From the NCBI RefSeq assembly GCF_016065055.1, contig NZ_CP065856.1:3099836-3163835 (forward strand): 64,000 nucleotides of DNA. The letters are read 5' to 3'. A program made the translations under genes and the position numbers. Under the pieces are notes generated by a model. That model did no database searches, had not been told where the DNA came from, and saw nothing but the letters and a program-made list of their open reading frames with translations. Shown one piece after another: positions 40,996-50,000 of this stretch. The stretch comes from Halosimplex litoreum. Lineage in GTDB: Archaea > Halobacteriota > Halobacteria > Halobacteriales > Haloarculaceae. Position 1 is the stretch's first letter; every line of letters begins with the position of its first letter.

Positions 40996-42734
40996 TCGAG
41001 GAACTCGCGCAGGCCTTCGACGCCTCGCGTATTGAGTACGTCGGTCTGCTCGGCCCAACCACGACGGGCCGTGTGAACGCCGTATCGGACGTATTCGTAG
41101 CTTTCGGGCCGGTGAGCGTCGGTATCGACGGCGATCGTCGCCCCCACCTCGACCGCGGCCTTGACCGCGCCGCCACCCAGGTCCAGCCGGGCGGGGTTCG
41201 AGTTGACCTCCAGCGCGGTGCCGGACTCGGCCGCGACCGACGCCAGCCGCTCGACGTCAACGTCCAGCCCGGATCGCTGATTGATGTACCGGCCGGTCGG
41301 GTGGCCGATGATGTCGACTTCGGGGTGCTCGGCGGCGGCGACCAGCCGGTCGGTGCCGTCGCCGTCCAGCCCGGAGTGGGGCGAGGCGACGACCACGTCC
41401 AGCTCGGCGAGCAGGTCGTCGGCCACCGAGACCGACCCGTCGGTGTCGACGTTCGCCTCGACGCCAGCGAACACCGCGATGTCGGCCTCGTCGGCGACCC
41501 CGCGGACCTCGTCGAGTTGCTCGCGGAGCTGTTCGTCGGGGACGCCGACGCCGCCGACCATGCCCGGCCCGGTGGCGTGGTCGGTGATCGCGACGTAGTC
41601 GTGGCCGAAGTCGGCGGCGCCCTCGACCATCTCCGCGACCGTGTGGTCCCCGTCCGACCAGCCCGTGTGGGTGTGCAGGTCGCCGCGGATCGCCGACGGC
41701 TCGACGAGATCGGGGAGCTCGCCCTCTCGAGCGGCCTCGATCTCGCCCCAGTTCTCGCGGAGTTCGGGGGCCATCCACGGCAGGTCCAGCGCCTCGTACA
41801 TGCCCGCCTCGGTCTCGCCGGCGACGCGCTCGCCGGCCCGCTGGTCGGCGTCGGGGTCGTCCACGTCGGCGACGTCGAAGACGCCGTACTCGTTCATCTT
41901 CAGGTCAGCTTCGATGGCGACGTTGCGGAGCGTGACGTTGTGGTCCTTGCTGCCTGTGAAGTACTGCAGCGCGCTCCCGAACTCGGCGGGGGCGACTACG
42001 CGCAGGTCGACGCGGACCTCGCCGGAGCGGACGCTGGCCTTCTGGCCGCCGGCCTCGATGACGCCGTCGGCCTCGGGCCAGTCGACGAACGCTTCGATCA
42101 CCGCCTCGGGGTCGTCGCTCCCGACGAGCACGTCGACGTCGCCGATGGTCTCCTTCCACCGGCGCAGCGACCCCGCGAGGTCGATCCGCTCGACGCCCGG
42201 GTGGCCATCCAGATACGAGACGACCCCGTCGCCGCGCGGGCGCGCATCGCCCAGCAACTCGCGTTCGGTCGCCTCGCGGGCGAACTCGACGTTCTCCAGG
42301 ATGTTCTGTTCGGTCTTCGCGCCGAAGCCGCCGACTTCCCGGATCTCGCCGGCTTCGGCGGCCGCTTCCAGGTCGTCGAGGTCCTCGACGCCCAGCGCCT
42401 CGTAGAGGCTGCCGACGGTCTTCGGGCCGACGCCTTCGACGCGGGTGAGCGCGCCGATGTCGACCGGCATCTCCGCACGTAACTCCTCTAACTCCTCGAT
42501 CTCGCCGGTTTCGACGTACTCGACGATCTTCGAGGAGATGGCGTCGCCGACGCCCTCGATCTCGCCGACGGCGGACGCGCCGTCGTCGGTGGCGAGGCCC
42601 GCGACGTCGACGGGCGAGTCGCGGACGTTCTCGGCGGCGCGACGGTAGGCGCGGGGCTTGTACTCGACGCCCTCGGCTTCGAGGCGGTCGGCGAACTCCT
42701 CGAGGCGGTCGGCGATCTCGTCGTCGGTGCTCAT
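40992..42734 (-). CDS. polX: Family X DNA polymerase with PHP domain (PolX)
   Basis: 580 aa from ATG 42734. The order is a helix-hairpin-helix fold ('DEIADRLEEFADRLEAEGVEYKPRAYRRAAENV'), a second HhH ('GALTRVEGVGPKTVGSLYEALGV'), the palm with GS motif 'LAGSLRRWKETIGDVDVLVGSDD' giving catalytic D-x-D, the third acid in 'EVRVDLRVV', and the C-terminal PHP phosphoesterase domain ('IRGDLHTHTGWSDGDHTVAEM', 'VAITDHATG', 'DIIGHPTGR', 'IAVDTDAHRPE'). It performs gap-filling synthesis and 3'-end trimming in base excision repair. Translationally coupled on both sides by ATGA overlaps. Confidence 0.95.
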   Translation of the reverse strand: MSTDDEIADRLEEFADRLEAEGVEYKPRAYRRAAENVRDSPVDVAGLATDDGASAVGEIEGVGDAISSKIVEYVETGEIEELEELRAEMPVDIGALTRVEGVGPKTVGSLYEALGVEDLDDLEAAAEAGEIREVGGFGAKTEQNILENVEFAREATERELLGDARPRGDGVVSYLDGHPGVERIDLAGSLRRWKETIGDVDVLVGSDDPEAVIEAFVDWPEADGVIEAGGQKASVRSGEVRVDLRVVAPAEFGSALQYFTGSKDHNVTLRNVAIEADLKMNEYGVFDVADVDDPDADQRAGERVAGETEAGMYEALDLPWMAPELRENWGEIEAAREGELPDLVEPSAIRGDLHTHTGWSDGDHTVAEMVEGAADFGHDYVAITDHATGPGMVGGVGVPDEQLREQLDEVRGVADEADIAVFAGVEANVDTDGSVSVADDLLAELDVVVASPHSGLDGDGTDRLVAAAEHPEVDIIGHPTGRYINQRSGLDVDVERLASVAAESGTALEVNSNPARLDLGGGAVKAAVEVGATIAVDTDAHRPESYEYVRYGVHTARRGWAEQTDVLNTRGVEGLREFLE

Positions 42735-43180
42735 GGCGACCTCGACCGATGGCTCCCCTGGCTGTCCTGGTCCTGTCCGAGCGCCTTCTTCAGGAAGCTC
42801 ATCCAGCGCTTCTTGTCGGCGGTCTCCTGGGCCTCGATCTCCGCTTCGAGGTTCGTCGGACCGAGGTTCTCCAGCGCGTTGAGCGCGCGGTCGATCCCGA
42901 TGATCGCCTCGGCCAGTGCTTCGCCCTCCTCGCGGGAGATCTCCCCGTCCTCGATCAGGTCCTCGCGTTCGCGGCGTTCACGCCGGAGGTTCTTCTTGGC
43001 CTGGTCGACGCGCTCGCGCTCGCCCGCCGGGACGGTGTCGCGCCGCTTGATCTCGAAGACGAACTCCCGCAGGTCGATGTCCTCCCCCTGGATCTCGATG
43101 TGCTCGGGGATCGTCGCACCCACGGTGGCTCCCTCGCGGCCGATGCGTTCCAGGAGCTGTTTGCGCTCGTACTCTTGCAC
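42731..43180 (-). CDS. DUF5788 family coiled-coil protein
   Basis: 149 aa from ATG 43180. 'EYERKQLLERIGREGATVGATIPEHIEIQGEDIDLREFVFEIKRRDTVPAGERERVDQAKKNLRRERREREDLIEDGEISREEGEALAEAIIGIDRALNALENL' is highly charged and helical, with a long coiled-coil tendency from about residue 55 to 100. It matches the haloarchaeal DUF5788 family (name from recall). Its stop overlaps the PolX start as ATGA; a repair-linked accessory role is inferred only from that context. It has no enzyme motif. Confidence 0.82.
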   Translation of the reverse strand: MQEYERKQLLERIGREGATVGATIPEHIEIQGEDIDLREFVFEIKRRDTVPAGERERVDQAKKNLRRERREREDLIEDGEISREEGEALAEAIIGIDRALNALENLGPTNLEAEIEAQETADKKRWMSFLKKALGQDQDSQGSHRSRSP

Positions 43181-43376
43181 GGTCGCCAGTCCGGTCTCGA
43201 CGGTGAAAAACCCACGCGGTGCCGCCGTCCACGGCGGATTCTCGGGTCGGTGCCGAACGGACGGGCGCCGCCGCCGTGGGAGTTCTCACCGAATCCGAAG
43301 GGTAGGCCCTATATGGGTGGGCGTCCTACGAGGGTGTAGCACCGTCGTCAGCGGACGGCCGGCGATTCCATCAACT

Positions 43377-43982
43377 ATGTCCCGCGTATACAGACTCCAT
43401 TCGACACTGGAACTGCCCCTGGAGGACGTGTACGACTTCTTCGACGACCCGGACCTCCCGGACGATATCGAAGACGTCGACATCACCCGCCGGAACAACA
43501 CGCTCATCATCAGCGCTGTCTCCGCCGACGAGAGCATCAGTAAGTACACACCGACTGCACAGCTGAAAGCCAGCGTCACGGAGAACCGCGTCTACGAGGA
43601 GATCGAAGAGGAAGACGAGGAGGACAGCTCCCCCGTTCACACCACCGACACCGCCGGCGGCCCGCAGTGGGGCGCCCTCGAAGAGGAAGAGGAGGAACCG
43701 CCCTCGGAACTCGTCGAGTACGCCTGCTTCAAGGGCGACCGCGAGACAGTCCTGCAGAACAGCACCCTCCAGTACGAGATGTTCCTCGTGCTCTGTGACA
43801 TCGCCCGCGAGGCCGAGAAAGGCACGCTCACGGCCATCACGTGTCCCGACGACGACCTGGAGGCCGTCCGCATCGTCGACAGCGAGGACCGGCCCGCCTC
43901 CATCAACGTCGTCGAGGACCCTCGCGAAGACGAGGACTCCGAAGGCGTCAACTGGCGCGACAACGAGTTCATCAGCGGCTAA
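43377..43982 (+). CDS. Conserved acidic haloarchaeal protein (DUF7110-like), function unknown
   Basis: 201 aa from ATG 43377. The N-terminal strand-helix pair 'SRVYRLHSTLELPLEDVYDFFDDPDLPDDIEDVDITRRNNTLIISAVSADESISKYTPTAQLKASVTENRVY' is strongly conserved in haloarchaea. A Glu-rich linker (near residues 80-110) separates it from a second domain, 'VEYACFKGDRETVLQNSTLQYEMFLVLCDIAREAEKGTLTAIT'. No catalytic motif is apparent; the family label is uncertain. An AT-rich box (CCTATATGG) lies about 63 bases upstream. The preceding 196-base gap is GC-rich and has no other gene. Confidence 0.8.
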   Translation: MSRVYRLHSTLELPLEDVYDFFDDPDLPDDIEDVDITRRNNTLIISAVSADESISKYTPTAQLKASVTENRVYEEIEEEDEEDSSPVHTTDTAGGPQWGALEEEEEEPPSELVEYACFKGDRETVLQNSTLQYEMFLVLCDIAREAEKGTLTAITCPDDDLEAVRIVDSEDRPASINVVEDPREDEDSEGVNWRDNEFISG

Positions 43983-44082
43983 CGACCGTTCCTGTCGTCC
44001 CCGTCTCTCACCCCTTCTACCCGCCGGTGTACTCCGTCTGGCACTTACGACCGTTCCGGTCGTCGGACTGCTCGGTCGCGTC

Positions 44083-44355
44083 TCACACCGCGGCGTCGCG
44101 CACGTCGACGCTTCCGTCGCTCGCGCACTCGACCGTACAGCCCGCGTAGTCGAACGTCACTCGTCCCCCGGTCCCGTCCGGCGTGGAGAACAGCGCGTCG
44201 AGCGCGTCCGGGTCGAGCGCCTCGTACAGCGGCGGGAGCGCCACCTGGTCGACGCCCTTGTGCGCGGCGACCGACGAGACGACGCTCTCGCTCGGCGGCT
44301 GGCTATCGTCACTGTGACCTGGTGTGGTCGTGCTCATCGAGCGCGGATTCTCCAT
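44083..44355 (-). CDS. HalOD1 (halobacterial output domain 1) small protein
   Basis: 90 aa from the ATG at 44355. TATAAACC on the minus strand is centred about 27 bases upstream, which selects this start over the ATG at 44337. The domain is 'SVVSSVAAHKGVDQVALPPLYEALDPDALDALFSTPDGTGGRVTFDYAGCTVECASDGSVDV', the HalOD1 pattern with 'PPLYE-LDPDALD-LF'. HalOD1 domains occur as output modules in haloarchaeal signal transduction, also as stand-alone proteins; the effector role is unknown. A 12-base palindrome CGACG-TT-CGTCG abuts the TATA box at 44386-44397. Confidence 0.85.
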   Translation of the reverse strand: MENPRSMSTTTPGHSDDSQPPSESVVSSVAAHKGVDQVALPPLYEALDPDALDALFSTPDGTGGRVTFDYAGCTVECASDGSVDVRDAAV

Positions 44356-44420
44356 TCCGACGTAAAACTCCACCGAAGGTTTATACGACGTTCGTCGAAC
44401 TTGAACGCCCGTTCGGAACT

Positions 44421-45116
44421 CTATTCCGGCAGGACACCCGGACCCAGGAGCCACTCGGCCACGTCGCGGGTGAGGTACACCTCGATCCAGGCCGCGACGA
44501 CGATCGTGACGGCCAGGATGGCACCGATGACGGCGAGTTCGTACAGTTCGACCCGCGACAGCGCTGTCTCGTCCCAGCCGAGGAGGTACCGGACGATCCG
44601 GTGGGTGACGCGTAGTCCGATCGCCGCCGCCGCGAAGAAGGCCGAGAGTTCGAGCACCCCGTGGGGGAGCAACAGCGAGAGGACCACCGCCCAGGAGGTC
44701 TGGCGGACGACGACCGAGACCACCGCGCCGACGAGGGCGCCGTTGACGACCAGCCCGAACAGCGAGAGCAGCCCGCCGGTGACCGTCCCGAGGCCGATCA
44801 ACAACAGAGCCCTGAGGTTGTTGAGCAACAGCGGCACGAACGCCAGTTCCGGCAGCGGGCTGTCGGCCGGCACCCCCGCCTGAGCCTCCCGGATCAGCGC
44901 CTCCAGCTGCGCGACGGGGATCGACCCGACGACCGCGTAGGCCGCGAACGCGCTCCCGAAGAAGACGACTAACGCCGCGACCAGGTGCCACCGGAACCAC
45001 CGGGTGTACCGCGCCTCCCGGTGCAGCTCCCGAAGTGACCGTCTCCCGCCAGTGTCGCCCGCCTGGGGTTTCGTCCCGTCGTCGTTCGCCCCACGCTGGT
45101 CGGTATCGGCACTCAT
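44421..45116 (-). CDS. SpoIIM-like (stage II sporulation protein M) membrane protein
   Basis: 231 aa from ATG 45116. About 45 polar residues precede five to six helices. 'LLNNLRALLLIGLGTVTGGLLSLFGLVVNGALVGAV' and 'LLPHGVLELSAFFAAAAIGL' are the SpoIIM signatures (N-N-R near a G-rich helix, then LPHGxxEL). Archaeal members of this family are widespread, with a proposed envelope or membrane-remodelling role that is not proven. It lies between the HalOD1 gene and a divergent PP-loop gene. Confidence 0.9.
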   Translation of the reverse strand: MSADTDQRGANDDGTKPQAGDTGGRRSLRELHREARYTRWFRWHLVAALVVFFGSAFAAYAVVGSIPVAQLEALIREAQAGVPADSPLPELAFVPLLLNNLRALLLIGLGTVTGGLLSLFGLVVNGALVGAVVSVVVRQTSWAVVLSLLLPHGVLELSAFFAAAAIGLRVTHRIVRYLLGWDETALSRVELYELAVIGAILAVTIVVAAWIEVYLTRDVAEWLLGPGVLPE

Positions 45117-45273
45117 TACCGGCCCGTTCGATCCCGACCCCCTTCTGTCCTCCGGCCGACAAGACCACTGACCCGCCGCGACGGCGCGCTCTTCGTGTGG
45201 AGTGTTCTCGTCCCCCGACCGACTGGTCCTCCAAAAAGAACTTAACCGGCCCGGTAATTACATCTCATTACCG

Positions 45274-46245
45274 ATGTCAGCCGAGTTCCCCGACTACCTG
45301 GACGTCGACTACAGCGAAGGCGAAGGCGAAGACCCGGCCGACTACCCGCACGTCAACGACAAGATCGAGAAGGCGATCGAGGTCACCCGACGGGGCCTCG
45401 AGGAGTACGAGAACCCGGTCGTGATGTGGACGGGCGGCAAGGACTCGACGCTCACGCTGTACTTCGTCAAGGAGGTCGCCGAGCAGTTCGACCTCGAAGT
45501 CCCCCCGGTCGTGTTCATCGACCACTACCAGCACTTCGACGAGCTGATCGACTTCGTCGAGCACTGGGCCGACGAGTGGGACCTGGAGGTCATCTGGGCC
45601 CGCAACGAGGACGTCGGCGAGATCGTCGACGAGCAGGGTCTCGAACCCGGCGACGATATCGCGATCGACGACCTCTCCGAACACAACCAGCACCACGTCC
45701 GGGAGATCCTCGAGTACGAGGAAGATAGCTTCCCGTTCCTGCTCGACACTTACGTCGGCAACCACCTGCTCAAGACGGTGGCGCTCAACGACGCCATCGA
45801 GGAGTACGACGTCGACGGCATCATCTCCGGCATCCGCTGGGACGAGCAGGAGTCGCGCGCCGACGAGACGTTCTTCTCGCCGCGCCACGACCCGGACATC
45901 TACCCGCCCCACGACCGCGTCCAGACCATCCTCCAGTTCGACGAGGCCGCCGTCTGGGAAGCGTTCTGGAACTTCGTCGTCCCCGACACCGTCGAGGCGT
46001 TCCCGGACGAGGGCTACGTCCCCGAGACCGACGACGACCTGCCCGAGGGCATCGAGCAGGACGACATCCCCGTCTCGCCGAAGTACTTCGCGGGCTTCCG
46101 CTCGCTCGGTTCCGAGGTCAGTACGGATAAAGCCGCCGAGGAGCCCGCCTGGCAGCAGGATCTGGACTCGACGACCGAACGCGCCGGCCGCGCCCAGGAC
46201 AAAGAGGACCTGATGGAGCGCCTGCGCGACCTCGGTTACATGTAG
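45274..46245 (+). CDS. PAPS reductase/ATP-PPase (PP-loop) family protein
   Basis: 323 aa from ATG 45274; CTTAAC about 28 bases upstream fits leaderless transcription and excludes the longer frame from 45202. The PP-loop is 'VVMWTGGKDSTLTLYF', and 'VVFIDHYQHFDELIDFVEHWADEWDLEVIWARN' gives the expected second strand. 'HLLKTVALNDAIEEYDVDGIISGIRWDEQESRA' is the R-x-E part of the substrate site. Members of this haloarchaeal group are annotated as phosphoadenosine phosphosulphate reductases but may be sulphur-transfer or tRNA-modifying enzymes, since the C-terminal ECGLH of true PAPS reductases is missing. Acts in the cytoplasm; substrate unsettled. Confidence 0.88.
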   Translation: MSAEFPDYLDVDYSEGEGEDPADYPHVNDKIEKAIEVTRRGLEEYENPVVMWTGGKDSTLTLYFVKEVAEQFDLEVPPVVFIDHYQHFDELIDFVEHWADEWDLEVIWARNEDVGEIVDEQGLEPGDDIAIDDLSEHNQHHVREILEYEEDSFPFLLDTYVGNHLLKTVALNDAIEEYDVDGIISGIRWDEQESRADETFFSPRHDPDIYPPHDRVQTILQFDEAAVWEAFWNFVVPDTVEAFPDEGYVPETDDDLPEGIEQDDIPVSPKYFAGFRSLGSEVSTDKAAEEPAWQQDLDSTTERAGRAQDKEDLMERLRDLGYM

Positions 46246-46260
46246 GAACGACCCGCTTCG

Positions 46261-46276
46261 TCCGGGGACCCCCGGA
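46261..46276 (+). terminator. Perfect 16-base hairpin 15 bases after the PP-loop gene
   Basis: TCCGGGG and CCCCGGA are exact reverse complements separated by AC. No T-run follows, so it is not a typical archaeal terminator, but position after the stop (46245) suggests 3'-end processing or stability. The remaining 225 bases up to 46502 contain GC-rich, imperfect repeats built on GGCGC and no gene. Confidence 0.3.
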
Positions 46277-46502
46277 GCGACCGCGGTGAGCGGGACCCCG
46301 ACGGCGGGCGAACGGTTCTCACTTCTCGAAGCGGTACCTCGTGCCGACAGCGGCGCGTGTCGCCCCAGCGGCGCACGTCCCTGCAGCGCCGCACGCCACC
46401 GGCGCGTCCGCTGCGACCGGGACAGCCGGACCGCGCGACAGCGAGGGTCGTCGTCGGAGCGCGAGAGAAAGATCGTCGCCGGGTCCGCGTCCGCGACCGG
46501 CG

Positions 46503-46808
46503 CTACGGTTCGACGCACCGTTCGGCCGGGTCGTACTCCAGGACGCCGAGCGCGTCCATCATCGGCAGGTGTTTGTGGTGGAGTTCGATCGCCGCCTCGG
46601 TTAGTCCGGCGTCGTCCGCCTCGCTCCCCTCTCCGCGCGCGACGACCTGCGAGGCGAGTTCCTGCAGGTCGATCGGCGTCGTTCGCTCGTCGAGGACGGC
46701 GAGCGTCAGTCGGCGCCGCCGGTCCGCGAAGATTCGGTACCGCTCGTCGTCGTTCAGTTCGTCCGTGGCCGCGTATTCCAGTTCGATTTCGGTCATTGTC
46801 TCTGACAT
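46503..46808 (-). CDS. DUF7344-like small haloarchaeal protein (HTH-type)
   Basis: 101 aa from ATG 46808 ('SETMTEIELEYAATDELNDDERYRIFADRRRRLTLAVLDERTTPIDLQELASQVV'); ATGs at 46829 and 46796 are alternatives. 'YRIFADRRRRLTLAVL' followed by 'IDLQELASQV' and 'IELHHKHLPMMDALGVLEYDP' is the winged-helix pattern of the haloarchaeal DUF7344 regulators (name from recall). These small proteins are numerous and probably bind DNA. It is divergent from the large PAS regulator at 47032, with a 200-base shared promoter region. Confidence 0.8.
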   Translation of the reverse strand: MSETMTEIELEYAATDELNDDERYRIFADRRRRLTLAVLDERTTPIDLQELASQVVARGEGSEADDAGLTEAAIELHHKHLPMMDALGVLEYDPAERCVEP

Positions 46809-47031
46809 CGTCGTTCTCCAGGGCTTCACCGTAACGTGATAGCAGAGACGCCTTCCTCACTCGTAAGGCCATTCTCTAAGGAGTTAGGTATCGCAGAGTG
46901 ACACGTTCGGCAGGGACGGCGCCACGGACGGCTGGGACCGTCGCTGGGTCACCGCCGGTCGCACCTCGAACCGGGCGCGTGGGTGTTCCGGCGACGGAGG
47001 ATTCAAACGCGCCAGACGCGTAGCATGCCTG

Positions 47032-50000
47032 ATGGACGAGGGATCGCTGACGGACGCGATGCGTACCACGCTGGCGCTGTTCGACGATGGGGGGGAACCG
47101 CAGACGACGACGGAGATAGCGGACCGGCTCGACCTGGGGCGTCGGGCCACGTACGGCCGACTGGACCGACTGGTCGAACGGGAACGACTCCGGACGAAGA
47201 AGGTCGGGGCGAACGCCCGGGTCTGGTGGCGGCCGGTACGGTCGGAGCCCGAGTGGCCGGCCGCGGCCGAATCGCTGGTCGAGGACGTGCTCGACGACGT
47301 GGAAGTGGGGATCTTCGTCCTCGACGAGACGTTCGAAGTCGCGTGGATAAACGGCGCCACCGAGCGCTACTTCGGGATCGACCGCGAGCGGGCGCTGGGC
47401 CGCGACAAGCGCGAGCTCGTGGCCGACCGGGTCGCACCGGCCGTCGAACGGTCGGGCCGGTTCGAGTCATCCGTCCTCGCGACGTACGACGACAACACCT
47501 ACACCGAGCGCTTCGAGTGTCACGTCACGCCGGAGGAGGGCCGCACGGAACGCTGGCTCGAACACCGCTCGAAGCCGGTCGAGTCGGGCGCGTACGCGGG
47601 TGGCCGGGTCGAACTGTACTACGACGTCACCGAACGGGTCCGCTCGGAACGGGCGCGCCGCGAGGAGCACCGAGAGTTCGCGTCGCTCGTCGAAGCTATC
47701 GAGGGGTACGCCATCGTCACCCTCGACCCAGATGGGCACGTCGAGACCTGGAACCCGGGCGCCGAGCGGATCAAGGGCTACGAGGCAGAGGCGATCGTCG
47801 GCGAGCACTTCTCGACGTTCTACACCGAGGCGGACCGGGCGGCCGGCGTCCCGGCGGAGAGCCTCGAGACCGCGGCCGAGCGCGGCTCGCTGGAGGCTGA
47901 GGGGTGGCGCGTCCGGGCCGACGGCACGCGGTTCTGGGCCGACGTGACCATCACGGCGATCCGCGGCGACGACGGCGAGCTAAAGGGGTACGCCAAGGTA
48001 ACCCACGACGTGACCGAGCGGCGGGCGCGCGAACGGCGCCTCGCGCGCCAGCACGACGAGCTGGTGTCGGAACTCGACGAGGTCTTCGAGCGCGTCGACG
48101 ACGCGTTCTACGCGCTCGACGAGTATTTCAGGTTCACGTACGTCAACGACCGCGCCGAGGAGTTGCTGGGGCGCGACCGCGGGGACCTGCTCGGCCGGTC
48201 GGTCTGGCGGGCCCTCGACGTCGAGGAGGCGGACCCGATCCGCGAGCGGTTCGAGCGGGCGATGGCGACCCAGGAGTCGTCGACGTTCGAGCGGTTCTCG
48301 GAACCGCTCGGCATCTGGGAGACGGTCCGGATCTACCCCTCGCCGTCCGGGCTGTCCGTCTACTTCCGCGACATCACCGAGCGCAAGGAGACCGAGATGG
48401 CGCTGAGCGAGAACGAGGAACGCCTGCGGCTCGCGCTCGAGGCCGGGGACCTCGGCGTCTGGGAACTCGACCTCGAGAGCGGGACGTCCCCGGACCGTTC
48501 CCCGAGGCACGACCGGATATTCGGCTACGAGCAGCCACAGGCGGAGTGGAGCTTCGAGCGGTTCCTCGACCACGTCCACCCGGCGGACCGCGAGCGCGTC
48601 GAAGAGAGTTTCGAGGCGGCGTTCGACACCGGCGAGTGGCGCTTCGAGTGCCGCATCGTCCGCGCCGACGGCGCCGAGCGGTGGATCGAGGGCCAGGGCG
48701 AGTTCTTCGACGGTGAGGGGGGCGAGCCCGAGCGGGCGGTCGGCGTCGTCAACGACGTCACCGAGCGCGTGGAGCGCGAGCGCGAACTCGAGGAGTCGAA
48801 GACGCGGTACCAGACGCTCGTCGAGCACTTCCCCAACGGGGCGGTCACGCTCGTCGACGCGGACCTCCGGTACGTCACCGTCGGCGGGACGCCGCCCGGG
48901 GAGGCCGACGTCGACCCCGACGAGCTGGAGGGGCGGTCGCTCCGGGAGGTCTTGCCGGCCGACGTCGCCGACCTGCTCGTCCCGCGCTACGAGGCCGCGC
49001 TGGACGGCGAGGCGGGCGAGTTCGAGGCCGACCTCGGCGACCGTAGCTACGAGTTCCGGGTGGTCCCCGTCCGCGACGAGTCCGGGGCGGTGTCAGCGGT
49101 CATGGGGATGTCCCAGGACGTCACCGGCCGGCGGGCCTACGAGGACTACCTCGAGGACGCCAAGTCCCAGCTCGAGGCCGCGACGGAGGCCGGTGCGATC
49201 GGGACCTGGGAGTGGCACGCCCCCGAGGACCGGTTCGTCGCGGGGACCGCCCTGGCGCGGCAGTTCGGCGTCGCGCCCGCAGCGGCCAGAGAGGGCGTCT
49301 CCGTCGAGCGGTTCTTCGAGGCCGTCCACGAGGCGGACCGCGCCCGCGTCGAACGCGAGGTCAGGGCCGCGCTGGACGAGTGCGGGGAGTACGAGTCGGA
49401 GTACCGCGTGCGCGACGCGGAGGGCGAACTGCGCTGGGTCGTCGCGCGCGGGTCCGTCGAGTGCGACGAAGACGGCGACCCCGTCTCGTTCCCGGGCGCG
49501 CTCACCGACATCACCGAACGCAAGCGGACGGAGATCGTCCTCGAACGACAGCGCGAGCAGCTCGCGGCGCTGAACAACCTCAACGAGGTCGTCCGCGAGA
49601 CCACCGAGGCCGTGATCGAACAGTCCACGCGCGAGGAGATCGAGCGGACGGTCTGCGAGCGGCTCGCGGCGACGGACTCGTACCTGTTCGCGTGGATCGG
49701 CGACGTCGACGCACGCTCCGAGACGGTGAACCTGCGGACGGAGGCCGGCGTCGAGGGGTACCTCGACGGGATCTCAATCTCCGTCGACCCCGACGACGAG
49801 CGCAGCGGGGGGCCGACGGGCAGAGCCCTCCGGACGAGCGAGACGCAGATCTCACACGACATCCGCGCCGACGAGCGTCACGACCCCTGGCGGTCGCACA
49901 TCGAGGAGTACGGGTTCCAGTCCTCGGCGGCGGTGCCGATCGTCCACGAGGGGACGACCTACGGCGTGCTCAACGTCTACGCCGAACGACCACGGGCCTT